From assembly GCF_039655865.1 (NCBI RefSeq), contig NZ_JBBYXL010000006.1, positions 310,001-374,000 of the forward strand: a stretch of 64,000 nt of DNA. Reading direction: 5' to 3'. This document shows positions 11,364-19,395 of this stretch, one piece after another. Both the position numbers and the translations under genes were made by a program. The notes beneath the pieces were generated by a model. It made no database searches, was not told the DNA's origin, and was given only the letters and a program-made list of their open reading frames with translations. Source of the stretch: Prosthecobacter sp. SYSU 5D2 (lineage in GTDB: Bacteria > Verrucomicrobiota > Verrucomicrobiia > Verrucomicrobiales > Verrucomicrobiaceae). The number at the start of each line of letters is the position of its first letter. Within the stretch, counting starts at the first letter, position 1.

Positions 11364-12497
11364 ATGTCCGATCTCACCCCTGATGAGCTTCAACGTTATG
11401 CCCGGCACCTGGCCATGCCGGAATTCGGCCTGGCTGGGCAGCGGAAGCTGAAGGCGGCAAAAGTTTTGTGCATTGGTGCTGGGGGGCTGGGCTCTCCCAT
11501 CACCATGTATCTGGCGGCCGCTGGCGTGGGCTGCCTGGGCTTGGTGGACCCGGATGTGGTGGAGGTATCGAACTTGCAAAGACAGCTTCTTTTTGGCCAG
11601 AGTGACATCGGGCGGCCCAAGCTGGAGGCGGCACGGGACCGTCTGATGGACATCAATCCCCACCTGGAAGTGCGCCTGCACCGGGAAATGTTTACCGCCG
11701 CCAATGCCCGTGAGATTGCGGCGGACTATGATGTCATTATTGACGGAACGGATAATTTTCCAACACGCTACCTGTCCAATGACACGGCTGTCTGGCTGGG
11801 CAAACCGAACGTGTATGGCAGCATCCTGCGTTTTGAAGGACAGGTGGCCGTGTTTGCCCCGCATCTGGATGCCCCCTGCTACCGCTGCATGTCCCCTGCC
11901 CCGCCGAAGCCCGGCCTGGTGCCTTCGTGTGCCGAGGGCGGTGTGCTGGGCGTGCTTCCCGGCCTGGTGGGCACACTGCAGGCGCTGGAGGCCATCAAGC
12001 TCATCACCGGCATTGGGCAACCTTTGTTAGGCCGCCTGCTGCATGTGGACACGCTCAGCCTGAGGTTTCGCACGTTTAACCTGCGGAGCGATCCTGACTG
12101 CCCGGTCTGCGGCGACCATCCCACCATCACTGAACCCATTGATTACCAAGGCTTCTGCGGCATGACCCCTCCCCCCAATGTCCCCACCCTGACCGTCCAG
12201 CAACTGCATGAAAAACGCCAAAAGGGGGAGGACCACTTCCTCCTGGATGTACGTGAGCCGGATGAGTACGCAACTGCCCGCATTGAAGGCTCCACGTTGA
12301 TCCCTCTGGGCGAGGTGGCCTCACGATCCGCTGAGATTCCGCGTGACCGGACCGTGCTGGTTCATTGCCGCTCCGGCATGCGCAGCGCCAAGGCGGTGGC
12401 CGCTCTTCAAGAACAGGGCTTCACAGATGTCTGGAATGTCGCGGGCGGCATCCTGGCCTGGGCCAGAGAGATAGATCCTTCCGTTCCCGCAGCCTGA
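11364..12497 (+). CDS. MoeB/ThiF-type adenylyltransferase with C-terminal rhodanese domain
   Basis: About 377 residues. The N-terminal E1-like domain has the nucleotide-binding GAGGLGSPITMYLAAAG, RQLLFGQSDIGRPK, IDGTDNFPTRYL and the catalytic-Cys loop VPSCAEGGVLGVLPG. Structural-zinc cysteines are at CYRCM and CPVCG. The C-terminal rhodanese domain (about 275-377) has the active-site loop VHCRSGMRS. The enzyme should adenylate the C-terminus of a ubiquitin-like sulfur carrier (MoaD, ThiS or CysO type) and pass sulfur through the rhodanese Cys. No carrier gene is adjacent, so the pathway (molybdopterin, thiamine or cysteine) cannot be fixed from this window. The ATG at 11364 is used; upstream in-frame TTG gives only a Pro-rich leader. 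Confidence 0.9.
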   Translation: MSDLTPDELQRYARHLAMPEFGLAGQRKLKAAKVLCIGAGGLGSPITMYLAAAGVGCLGLVDPDVVEVSNLQRQLLFGQSDIGRPKLEAARDRLMDINPHLEVRLHREMFTAANAREIAADYDVIIDGTDNFPTRYLSNDTAVWLGKPNVYGSILRFEGQVAVFAPHLDAPCYRCMSPAPPKPGLVPSCAEGGVLGVLPGLVGTLQALEAIKLITGIGQPLLGRLLHVDTLSLRFRTFNLRSDPDCPVCGDHPTITEPIDYQGFCGMTPPPNVPTLTVQQLHEKRQKGEDHFLLDVREPDEYATARIEGSTLIPLGEVASRSAEIPRDRTVLVHCRSGMRSAKAVAALQEQGFTDVWNVAGGILAWAREIDPSVPAA

Positions 12498-12515
12498 TCC
12501 CCCTTCCCCCCCCTC

Positions 12516-12704
12516 ATGGACCTTTCCTGGATTGACGATTTCCTGCCCACGTTTCGTTGCCCGCACACGCATCAGACACTGCGCTGGGCCACGGCTGAAG
12601 ACTTGCTGCACCATCAGCATCCCGCCGAGAAACAGGCGCTGGTCAGTGAAGACGGCTCACGCCTCTTTCCCATAGAGGAGGGCATCCCGGTGCTGCTGCC
12701 GTAG
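12516..12704 (+). CDS. Trm112-like (YcaR/UPF0434) small protein
   Basis: This 62-residue protein lies 18 nt after the moeB-like gene. LPTFRCPHTHQTLRW at the start and the ending LFPIEEGIPVLLP match the Trm112/UPF0434 family, whose members are small zinc-ribbon-like partners of methyltransferases. Only one Cys remains here, so the zinc site of canonical members is not retained. The tight spacing suggests co-transcription with the moeB-like gene, though no functional link is known. Confidence 0.75.
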   Translation: MDLSWIDDFLPTFRCPHTHQTLRWATAEDLLHHQHPAEKQALVSEDGSRLFPIEEGIPVLLP

Positions 12705-12717
12705 CGGCGGGGCGGGC

Positions 12718-13563
12718 CTACTCCTCGCCGGCTTTCCAGCCAGGGCCGCGCAAGACATAACCCAGGCGCTTTCGCCAGGGCAAAGAACTGCGCCGCACAT
12801 CCGCCCACATGTCCCGCCATTCATGCAGAACGATGTTCACCGGCCCGCGATCTTCGATCCTTTTGGTTAGACCGTAGCGCACGGGTTCTTCCGGAAGCTC
12901 GGCCTGAAAGGTGCCGAAAAGCTTGTCCCACAGAATGAGGCACATGCCCATGTTTTTGTCCAGATAACGGCCATTGGAGGCATGATGCACCCGGTGATGG
13001 CTGGGTGTGACCAGCACATGCTCCAGCCAGCCCATGGAGCGGATACGCTCCGTGTGAATGAGGCTGCCGTAGATCTGCGTGGCAGCATACATGAAAAGGA
13101 TGTCTAACGGCTCAAACCCCAACCAGGCGATGGGGAGAAAGTAGAGGGTGCGATAAACTGGCTGAAAAACAGAGGACCGGAATCCTGTGGTCAGATTAAA
13201 CTCTTCCGACGAATGATGCGTCACATGCACCGCCCAAAACAGGCGGCAGTGATGATCCACGAAATGCAAAACGTAATAGGCCAGGTCCTGCAGCAGGAAC
13301 AGGGCCGCCCAATACAGCCAGCCCTGCTCCAGGTCCATCACCCGCCGGTTCCAAAACCAGAGCAGCAGCGGCAGCACCAAAACGGCCCGCAGCAGGAGAT
13401 CCAGGCTGCCGTTCAGGGCGGCCATGTAAAAATTGGTCAGCGTCTCCCGCCGGGTGTAAGCCCGGATACCATGGAAATGGGTGACGATGATCTCCAGGAG
13501 AATGGCCCCCAGGATCACCGGCACGGTGATGAGCAACAGCAGTTGTTCACGAAACAGTTCCAT
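12718..13563 (-). CDS. Sterol desaturase / fatty acid hydroxylase superfamily protein
   Basis: The 281-residue integral membrane protein has several hydrophobic segments and the clustered His motifs of the di-iron hydroxylase superfamily: HFVDHH, HVTHHSSE and HHRVHH. These ligate two irons for oxygen-dependent hydroxylation or desaturation of a lipid substrate. The substrate cannot be deduced; bacterial relatives act on sterols, hopanoids, carotenoids, fatty acids or alkylglycerols. It is convergent with the Trm112-like gene and follows the DUF5069 gene at a 23-nt spacing on the same strand. Confidence 0.88.
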   Translation of the reverse strand: MELFREQLLLLITVPVILGAILLEIIVTHFHGIRAYTRRETLTNFYMAALNGSLDLLLRAVLVLPLLLWFWNRRVMDLEQGWLYWAALFLLQDLAYYVLHFVDHHCRLFWAVHVTHHSSEEFNLTTGFRSSVFQPVYRTLYFLPIAWLGFEPLDILFMYAATQIYGSLIHTERIRSMGWLEHVLVTPSHHRVHHASNGRYLDKNMGMCLILWDKLFGTFQAELPEEPVRYGLTKRIEDRGPVNIVLHEWRDMWADVRRSSLPWRKRLGYVLRGPGWKAGEE

Positions 13564-13586
13564 GGCTGGTCATGCGCCGGCCAGGA

Positions 13587-14114
13587 TCAGGCCTTGCGGG
13601 ATTTGACGTAGTCGAGGATTTTTTGGTCATCGCCATCCGCCGCCCAGACCACGCGCAGGAAATCGGCCGGATGGATGTCATGTTTGGATAAAAAAGCCCG
13701 GTCTCCGCCGCAGCAGAACATGGTGTCCGGGTCCATTTCCCCCTTCAGTTTGGCACGAGCCTTGGCGATGATGCGTGGCAGCCAGACATAGCCATCCATG
13801 TCCGCCGTTTTTGCCGGAAGCTCCGAAGGGACGATGACCTTTGTGCTTGGCACGCCTTTTTGAATGGTCAGGAAATAATCCCGGCGCACGGCGGCGATGA
13901 GCAGCGCGGTGATTGCAGTGGGATCCTCGCCACCGGAGCTGACGTTATCTTCAACGAAGTCGAAAAACTCCCTTTCCCGGCAGCCGATGGCCTTGAGGAA
14001 ATCCTGGTCCTCGTCGCTGAACCAGCTTTCGAAGTCCTTGTTGCCCTCATCGTATTCGTCCACGCAGGCGTCGAAGAGTTCCACAAAATACGAGTCCCAG
14101 ATGTAATGCTTCAT
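13587..14114 (-). CDS. DUF5069 domain protein
   Basis: About 175 residues. The C-terminal part reads DGYVWLPRIIAKARAKLKGE, then MFCCGGDRAFLSKHDIHPADFL and ends ILDYVKSRKA. This follows the DUF5069 pattern (a G-Y-x-x-L-x-R-x-x-x-K-A-R-A-x-L block, a Cys-containing strand, a closing W/Y helix). The N-terminal about 100 residues (MKHYIWDSYFVELFDACVDE onward) are acidic and predicted helical, and are not typical of the short DUF5069 proteins. Function is unknown. The ATG at 14114 is chosen; an ATG 21 nt upstream is in frame. It lies between an upstream potC-like gene and a downstream hydroxylase gene on the same strand. Confidence 0.7.
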   Translation of the reverse strand: MKHYIWDSYFVELFDACVDEYDEGNKDFESWFSDEDQDFLKAIGCREREFFDFVEDNVSSGGEDPTAITALLIAAVRRDYFLTIQKGVPSTKVIVPSELPAKTADMDGYVWLPRIIAKARAKLKGEMDPDTMFCCGGDRAFLSKHDIHPADFLRVVWAADGDDQKILDYVKSRKA

Positions 14115-14196
14115 AAGTGGCACATGCATAAACACGACCCGGCCTCAGGGCACGCGAAAAGTTTGGAAGATGGCTGCAGGCGCACCGCCACGACTG

Positions 14197-14952
14197 CTAC
14201 CGGCGCTGCAATCTGAAGCTTAAAGCCGCCAGGAAAAAAGTGGCCAGGATCATCAGAGTGCTCAGGGCATTGATCACAGGCAGGTTTCGGCTGGTTTTCA
14301 TCATGCTGGCCACCCGCAGGGGCAGCGTCGTGTTTCCTGGGCCTGAGACAAAAAAGGTGATGACGTAATCATCCATGGAAAGCGTGAAGGCCAGCAGGCC
14401 CCCGGCCAGGATGCCTGGGAGTAGCATGGGAAGCAGCACCCGCCGCAGTGTCTGCAAGCGCGTGGCCCCCAGGTCCCGTGCTGCATCCAGAAGCGTCATG
14501 TCAAAGTCTTGCAACCGCCCCATGACGACCAGGGTCACGTAACTGACGCAGAAAGTCACATGGGCGATCCAGATGGTCAAAAAACCGGTCTCCACTCCCA
14601 AGGCTACAAACAAGGCCAGCAGGGACATGCCCATCAGGAGGTCCGGCAGCGCCAGCGGCAGGGTGACGAGGCTGTGATGCACCGATTGCAAGCGGGAGCG
14701 GAACTGATGCAGTACCCAGGCGGCCATCGTGCCCAGGACCATGGCCGCGAGACTGGCAAGACAGGCAATTTTTAAGGTGAGGAAGAGAGAGTCCCAGACC
14801 TCGTCCGCGTCCCAAAGACGCTGGTACCATTTCCAGGTGAAGCCCTCCCATTCGCCGCCGAACCTGGAATCATTGAATGAATTCACCATCAGCACGACCA
14901 GGGGAGCGTGCAGGAAAAGAATGACGGTGAAAGTGACGACACGGGCGGGCAT
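14197..14952 (-). CDS. ABC transporter permease, PotC-like (polyamine type)
   Basis: This 251-residue inner-membrane protein has about six hydrophobic segments. It carries the binding-protein-dependent permease (EAA) loop DAARDLGATRLQTLRRVLLP and an ending LSMDDYVITFFVSGPGNTTL typical of PotC, the second permease of spermidine/putrescine importers. PotC works with PotA (ATPase), PotB (permease) and PotD (binding protein). None of these is adjacent: upstream is a GreA-like gene, downstream a DUF5069 gene. It is therefore an orphan here, and its partners must be elsewhere if it functions. Confidence 0.88.
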   Translation of the reverse strand: MPARVVTFTVILFLHAPLVVLMVNSFNDSRFGGEWEGFTWKWYQRLWDADEVWDSLFLTLKIACLASLAAMVLGTMAAWVLHQFRSRLQSVHHSLVTLPLALPDLLMGMSLLALFVALGVETGFLTIWIAHVTFCVSYVTLVVMGRLQDFDMTLLDAARDLGATRLQTLRRVLLPMLLPGILAGGLLAFTLSMDDYVITFFVSGPGNTTLPLRVASMMKTSRNLPVINALSTLMILATFFLAALSFRLQRR

Positions 14953-15021
14953 CCGGGCAGGAAAATGAGGCAGGCTTTATAAATGATCAATCCCGCACTT
15001 GCCTGCATGAAACGGGTTTGT

Positions 15022-15480
15022 TCAAGCAATTGCCGTGATACGAAAAGTGCGGCTCTGGCCAAGCCCGGCCGTCTCGCCAACCTTTTTGCCCATCAGCTTT
15101 GCACCCAAAGGTGAAGCGGGGGTGATGACGAGAATTTCCTGCCCATCCACAACGATCTCGGTGCCACCGGCAGCGGGCCCGACAAAGTAATGGTTCTCAC
15201 CGTTGAGAGTCACCAGGGAGCCGGGCCTCACTTCATCCTGGGCTTTCGGGTCCTGGGCCAAATTTTGATAAAGGTGGACGGCCTGCTGCACCTCCGCCAC
15301 ACGCTGCGCCTGGCCCCTGGCCACATAAGAGGCCTCCAGAGTGCGGGTGTCATACTTATTTTCCGCCTTGCTGTCGGGATCTGTCGCCGCAGCATAAGAG
15401 GCACGGGCACCGCGTGTCAGCATCTTCAGTTCCTCTTCCAGGGTTTTCAGGATGGCGGCAAGGACAGCAGTTTTTTTCAT
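15022..15480 (-). CDS. GreA/GreB family elongation-factor-like protein
   Basis: About 152 residues. The N-terminal half is helical and should form the coiled coil; the tip region reads ATDPDSKAENKYDTRTLEAS in place of the GreA GDLSENAEY motif, keeping an acidic pair. The C-terminal half (from about residue 70) is an FKBP-like globular domain ending in ASPLGAKLMGKKVGETAG, the family signature. Canonical GreA proteins insert the tip into the RNA polymerase secondary channel to stimulate transcript cleavage. This variant resembles the divergent clade of GreA-like proteins also seen in Bacteroidetes, so anti-pausing activity is inferred only. The ATG at 15480 (MKKTAVLAAILKTLEEELK) is chosen over one 45 nt upstream. 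Confidence 0.8.
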   Translation of the reverse strand: MKKTAVLAAILKTLEEELKMLTRGARASYAAATDPDSKAENKYDTRTLEASYVARGQAQRVAEVQQAVHLYQNLAQDPKAQDEVRPGSLVTLNGENHYFVGPAAGGTEIVVDGQEILVITPASPLGAKLMGKKVGETAGLGQSRTFRITAIA

Positions 15481-15639
15481 GAACCGGGATTCATAGGAAG
15501 GGCGGGCCCAATAGAAAAGGGGCAATCCCTGGAGATTTGCAGGGGACGTTGGGACTTCCCAATAAACAAGTTTAAATTTTTCACCTCAAGTTTATTTAAT
15601 TTCCATAATTTCATGCTATTTTCATGATCTCAACATCGA

Positions 15640-17886
15640 ATGGCTCCTCCCGAATCACCCGCTGCCAAGCCCAAAAAGCGTGTGCGCCTGACACCCTGGC
15701 GCGGGCCCATTCATTTTCTGCTGCTGCTGACGACGAGCAGTCTGACGCTGATGCTGCCGCTTTTTTATGTGTTTGTGGTGGTGCTCATGGGTTTTTATGT
15801 GGGGTGGCTGGGGTTCGAATGGGTGACGTCCCTGGCACTGGCGGAAAAATGGCATTGGCAGGATATTCTTCCGCTCGGTTATATCAGCGCCGGAGCGGTG
15901 ACCTGGACCTTCATGCTCAGGCCGCTGATGCCCAGGCCACGATCCATTCATGTGGCCCTGCAAATCACCCCGTCGAGCCAGCCCCGGCTGTTTGAGATGG
16001 TGGATGAGATCTGCTGGCATCTGCGGCTGGACCCGCCACAGGAAATCTGGCTGGACACCACCACAGGCATCCGTTCTTCAGTCAAAGACGGGGTGCTGGG
16101 TGTGGCAGGCGGAGAGCTGATCTTGCACATCGGGCTGCCGATTGTCGCTGTGGCCAATGCCCGTGAACTGGCCGGGATGCTGGTACGGGAGCTGGCGATG
16201 AATGCAGGCGGCCTGGGAACCACCTTTTCCCACCTGGTGCGGGAGCTGAACACTTGGTTCTACCGGGCGCTGCATGAAAGGGATCCATGGGAAATGGAGC
16301 TGTGCACCCGCCGGAGGAAAGAAACAGGCGGCCAGCGTGCGGTCAGAGTGATCACATGGCTCTGGATGGGGCTGGCCAAGCTGCCGTTTGGACTGTTTGT
16401 CATCGCTGCCAAGCTGATCAGCGTGGCGGCACTGGTGCGGCTGGGTCAAGGAGCCGACCGCGCGGCCATGAATGTCATTGGTAAAGACGAGTGGAAACGG
16501 CTGGAGCAAAAGCTGGCGATGCTCCAGGGAGCCTGGGACGCCTCAAAAACGGAAATCAAACGGGGAATGACCCAGCATCGTCTGCCAGAAAATCTCTCTC
16601 TTTTGCTGGCACGTCATGTGGCCCGGGAAGAACGAAAATCCGGCACAGCTCCACACTCCTCTGCCCGACCACATGAGGGACCGGCTTCGGTGATTGTGCA
16701 GGACCTGACGGCTGATGCCCCCGCTGCAGCCCTGATCCGCAGTTTTGTGGATCTGTCGCGCCAGGTGACCTGTTTTTATTATCAGCACGAACTGGGCATC
16801 GGTCTGCATGAAACCCGCCTGGTCGCGGACGAGGAGGTCATCCATCAAAACCGGCGGGAGGATGAATCACTGGTGATCATCCGGCGCTATTTTGGCGGGC
16901 TGGCCCATCCTGAACGGGCCATGTGCGGGCTGGGAAACACCCCCCTGGTTTCCCCGGGCAGGCTGCAACTCCAGGATGAGATCCTGCGAGTGCGTACTGA
17001 GATCCGCGAATGGGGAGGGCGGCTCAAGCTGGCGCTGCACGAATGGAACCTGGCCTGGCAAAGGCGTCGGGATCTGGAATCCGCGGCCCTGATGAGCCTG
17101 GCAGGTTACACCATTTCCCGCATCCAGTTTGGCACAGATGACACCACTCCGCAGTCCCTTCGCAGTGAGGCAGCGCGGCAAAGAATGCTGATGGAACACA
17201 TGGAGACGGCCCTGGCAGCTTACGAAGCCAAGCTGGAGAGCCGCTTCGCCGCAGCCCTGGGCCTCCTTTGGTGGGTGGAAAAAGAACAGCTCAATGATGT
17301 GCTTCTGGATCGCCGCCAGGATCTGCCAGCCTGGGTTTCCATTTATGAGGCCATGGCTGGCGCACTGCCCAGCTTCCGCGAGCTGCTGACGACGTTTTTT
17401 GCCTTTCAAACACTGGGAGCCAGGTTCGCCAGCCAGGATGACACAGCCAGCTCTTTCAATGCCCTGCAAACCGTGGTCCCCAAGATGACGAACCTGCTCA
17501 AGCAGATCCTGTCCACATTGGACGGAGCCATGTATCCCTTTACGCAATCCAAACGCCGGATACCGCTAAATGAACACCTGCTGCAAGGGAAACTGCCGGA
17601 GCCTGTGAACATCTCCATGAACCCCGGAGCGGCAGCGGACACAAAAGCCATGTCCGCCAAAATGGCTTCTGATGCCTCGGATGTGATTGCTCCTTTTGTG
17701 GACCGCTTCCTCCATTTGTATCACAAGGCTTATGCCTGGCTGGCGGAATCTGCCGAACTGACGGAACAGCATTTTTTGGGTCCGCTAAGCCTGGGAAGCG
17801 ATACCGAGCTGCTGATGCCGGAGGAATTCGCGAAAATGAACGAAGAGCAGACGCTGGCCCCCAAGTCTCGTTTGCCCGTAAAATAA
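15640..17886 (+). CDS. Large membrane protein with a degenerate M48-peptidase-like region
   Basis: The 748-residue product has a basic N-terminus and two or three transmembrane segments (residues about 25-60 and 80-95). A region from about 110 to 200 follows (LFEMVDEICWHLRLDPPQEI then LILHIGLPIVAVANARELAG) and is laid out like the start of M48 metallopeptidases. Where M48 enzymes have HExxH this protein has LVRELAMNAGG, so neither zinc-binding His is present. The remaining about 500 residues are helical with charged segments and no recognisable domain. It is most likely a non-catalytic M48 relative of unknown role; the fold assignment is tentative. It precedes the phosphatase gene by 37 nt and may be co-transcribed with it. 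Confidence 0.65.
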   Translation: MAPPESPAAKPKKRVRLTPWRGPIHFLLLLTTSSLTLMLPLFYVFVVVLMGFYVGWLGFEWVTSLALAEKWHWQDILPLGYISAGAVTWTFMLRPLMPRPRSIHVALQITPSSQPRLFEMVDEICWHLRLDPPQEIWLDTTTGIRSSVKDGVLGVAGGELILHIGLPIVAVANARELAGMLVRELAMNAGGLGTTFSHLVRELNTWFYRALHERDPWEMELCTRRRKETGGQRAVRVITWLWMGLAKLPFGLFVIAAKLISVAALVRLGQGADRAAMNVIGKDEWKRLEQKLAMLQGAWDASKTEIKRGMTQHRLPENLSLLLARHVAREERKSGTAPHSSARPHEGPASVIVQDLTADAPAAALIRSFVDLSRQVTCFYYQHELGIGLHETRLVADEEVIHQNRREDESLVIIRRYFGGLAHPERAMCGLGNTPLVSPGRLQLQDEILRVRTEIREWGGRLKLALHEWNLAWQRRRDLESAALMSLAGYTISRIQFGTDDTTPQSLRSEAARQRMLMEHMETALAAYEAKLESRFAAALGLLWWVEKEQLNDVLLDRRQDLPAWVSIYEAMAGALPSFRELLTTFFAFQTLGARFASQDDTASSFNALQTVVPKMTNLLKQILSTLDGAMYPFTQSKRRIPLNEHLLQGKLPEPVNISMNPGAAADTKAMSAKMASDASDVIAPFVDRFLHLYHKAYAWLAESAELTEQHFLGPLSLGSDTELLMPEEFAKMNEEQTLAPKSRLPVK

Positions 17887-17923
17887 TGTTTACGCATGCA
17901 CCGGAACGCGCAAAGGTGAACTG

Positions 17924-18646
17924 ATGCGAATCCTGGCTATCGGAGACATCCACGGCTGTTCAATCGCTCTCCGCACACTGCTGGACGTGGTGCAGCCAGG
18001 GAGTGATGACATTGTGGTCCCCCTGGGTGATTATGTGGATCGTGGTCCTGACTCCAAAGGCGTCATCGAAATCATGCTGGGGCTGGAAAAGACGACGCAG
18101 CTTAAACCGCTGACGGGAAATCATGAAGTGCTGTTTTTGGATGCGATGGCGGAACAGGTGGATGTGGAATCCTGGCTGCGGGTGGGAGGCAGGGAGACGA
18201 TGCTTTCCTATGTGCCCGAGGGCACGCCGATGTCCTGGCAGCACGTGCCACCGGAGCATCTGGAATTTCTCAGCCAGCGTTGCCTCCGGCATTGGGAAAG
18301 TGAGCATCATTTTTTTGTGCATGCGAATGCCAACTCGGTCTTTCCGCTGAGTGAGCAGAGCGATGACTGGCTGTTCTGGACCCGGTTTGATGACAGCTAT
18401 CCGCATGTGTCCGGCAAGACGATGGTGTGCGGCCACACGGCTCAAAAGAGCGGCATACCAGCGCTCCGCCCCCACGCGATCTGCATTGACACCTGGGCCT
18501 GCGGAGAAGGCTGGCTAACCTGCCTGGACGTGACAACGGGTCAGATTGTGCAAACAAACCAGGCGGGAAAGGTCAGGAAGCTGACACTGGAGGATCTGCA
18601 AGATCCGCCGACTGCGACGAATCTTCAGCTCACTCCTTTGGCCTGA
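17924..18646 (+). CDS. PrpA-like serine/threonine protein phosphatase (metallophosphoesterase)
   Basis: The 240-residue protein has all signature motifs of the PPP family: GDIHGC (residues 7-12), GDYVDRGPDS, GNHEVLFLDA, and the later metal ligands in FFVHANAN and VCGHTAQ. It should be a cytosolic dinuclear-metal phosphatase acting on phosphoproteins, or less likely on diadenosine polyphosphates. It follows the M48-like membrane protein on the same strand and converges with the uracil-DNA glycosylase gene 13 nt away. No cognate kinase gene is in the window. Confidence 0.9.
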   Translation: MRILAIGDIHGCSIALRTLLDVVQPGSDDIVVPLGDYVDRGPDSKGVIEIMLGLEKTTQLKPLTGNHEVLFLDAMAEQVDVESWLRVGGRETMLSYVPEGTPMSWQHVPPEHLEFLSQRCLRHWESEHHFFVHANANSVFPLSEQSDDWLFWTRFDDSYPHVSGKTMVCGHTAQKSGIPALRPHAICIDTWACGEGWLTCLDVTTGQIVQTNQAGKVRKLTLEDLQDPPTATNLQLTPLA

Positions 18647-18659
18647 ATCCGAGCGCGGC

Positions 18660-19391
18660 TCAGGCCGCCCAGACGCCCTGCTTCACCATTTGACGTGTCG
18701 CCTCACCGGGCCAGTCCCGGTTGGCCAGCGGGCTGGCAGGGCTGGGGTGAAGGATGCGGCCCACGTTAAAATGACCGCCGAGGCTGTCCTTGGCACGCTG
18801 GGCACGCACTTCTGCAAAGGCTCCGACACCGATGACCCACTCCGGATCCAATGTGGAGAGGACCTCGCAGAGATGGGCATCGCAGAGCTTTTCCATGGCT
18901 TCGGTCTCGTTGGCCGGAAGTTTGTCCGGCGTGCGGTTGCGACCACCTTCCTCCATAAAAACAAGGGGGCAGTAATTGGCCACAAAGTGGTCTTTGAAGA
19001 AATTTTCAGCCGTGCCAAACCGCTGGGCAAAGAGCCCCCAGAGGCGGCGGCCGCTGACCTCGGAGTTTTTGCAGGCAAAGCCTGTTACGCGACGCTTGGG
19101 ATGCTCCTTTTCAGGATGGCCGACGGGCGTTTCAATCTTCATCCAGTCGCGCACGGAGGCGATCTCGCCAAAGGGAACACCGGTTTGCGTCATGCCAAAA
19201 GGACCTGGGTTCATGCCGACAAAAACGACCTTCTTTTGACCTTCGCCATAGCGGCTGAGGTAAAGCTCATGCGGCACCCGTGCGTAATCGAGCGGGCAAT
19301 AAACATACGCTGTCGGCGGGGCAAAGGTCAGTGAGTGCAGACCGTCACTCAGGGTGCGGGCGGCCTGGATGAGGCGGGCGGAGGTGGACAT
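18660..19391 (-). CDS. SMUG1-like single-strand-selective uracil-DNA glycosylase
   Basis: About 243 residues. The motif FVGMNPGPFGMTQTGVPFGE is the catalytic/uracil-pocket sequence of the SMUG1 family (UDG family 3), followed by SVRDWM. The C-terminal ILHPSPASPLANRDWP contains the His-Pro-Ser-Pro loop of motif 2. The enzyme should excise uracil and hydroxymethyluracil from DNA. The ATG at 19391 is chosen (MSTSARLIQAARTLSDGL), 4 nt after the hemB stop, so it is the second gene of a hemB operon. SMUG1 is best known from animals and occurs in a limited set of bacteria. Confidence 0.92.
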   Translation of the reverse strand: MSTSARLIQAARTLSDGLHSLTFAPPTAYVYCPLDYARVPHELYLSRYGEGQKKVVFVGMNPGPFGMTQTGVPFGEIASVRDWMKIETPVGHPEKEHPKRRVTGFACKNSEVSGRRLWGLFAQRFGTAENFFKDHFVANYCPLVFMEEGGRNRTPDKLPANETEAMEKLCDAHLCEVLSTLDPEWVIGVGAFAEVRAQRAKDSLGGHFNVGRILHPSPASPLANRDWPGEATRQMVKQGVWAA

Positions 19392-19395
19392 GGGA

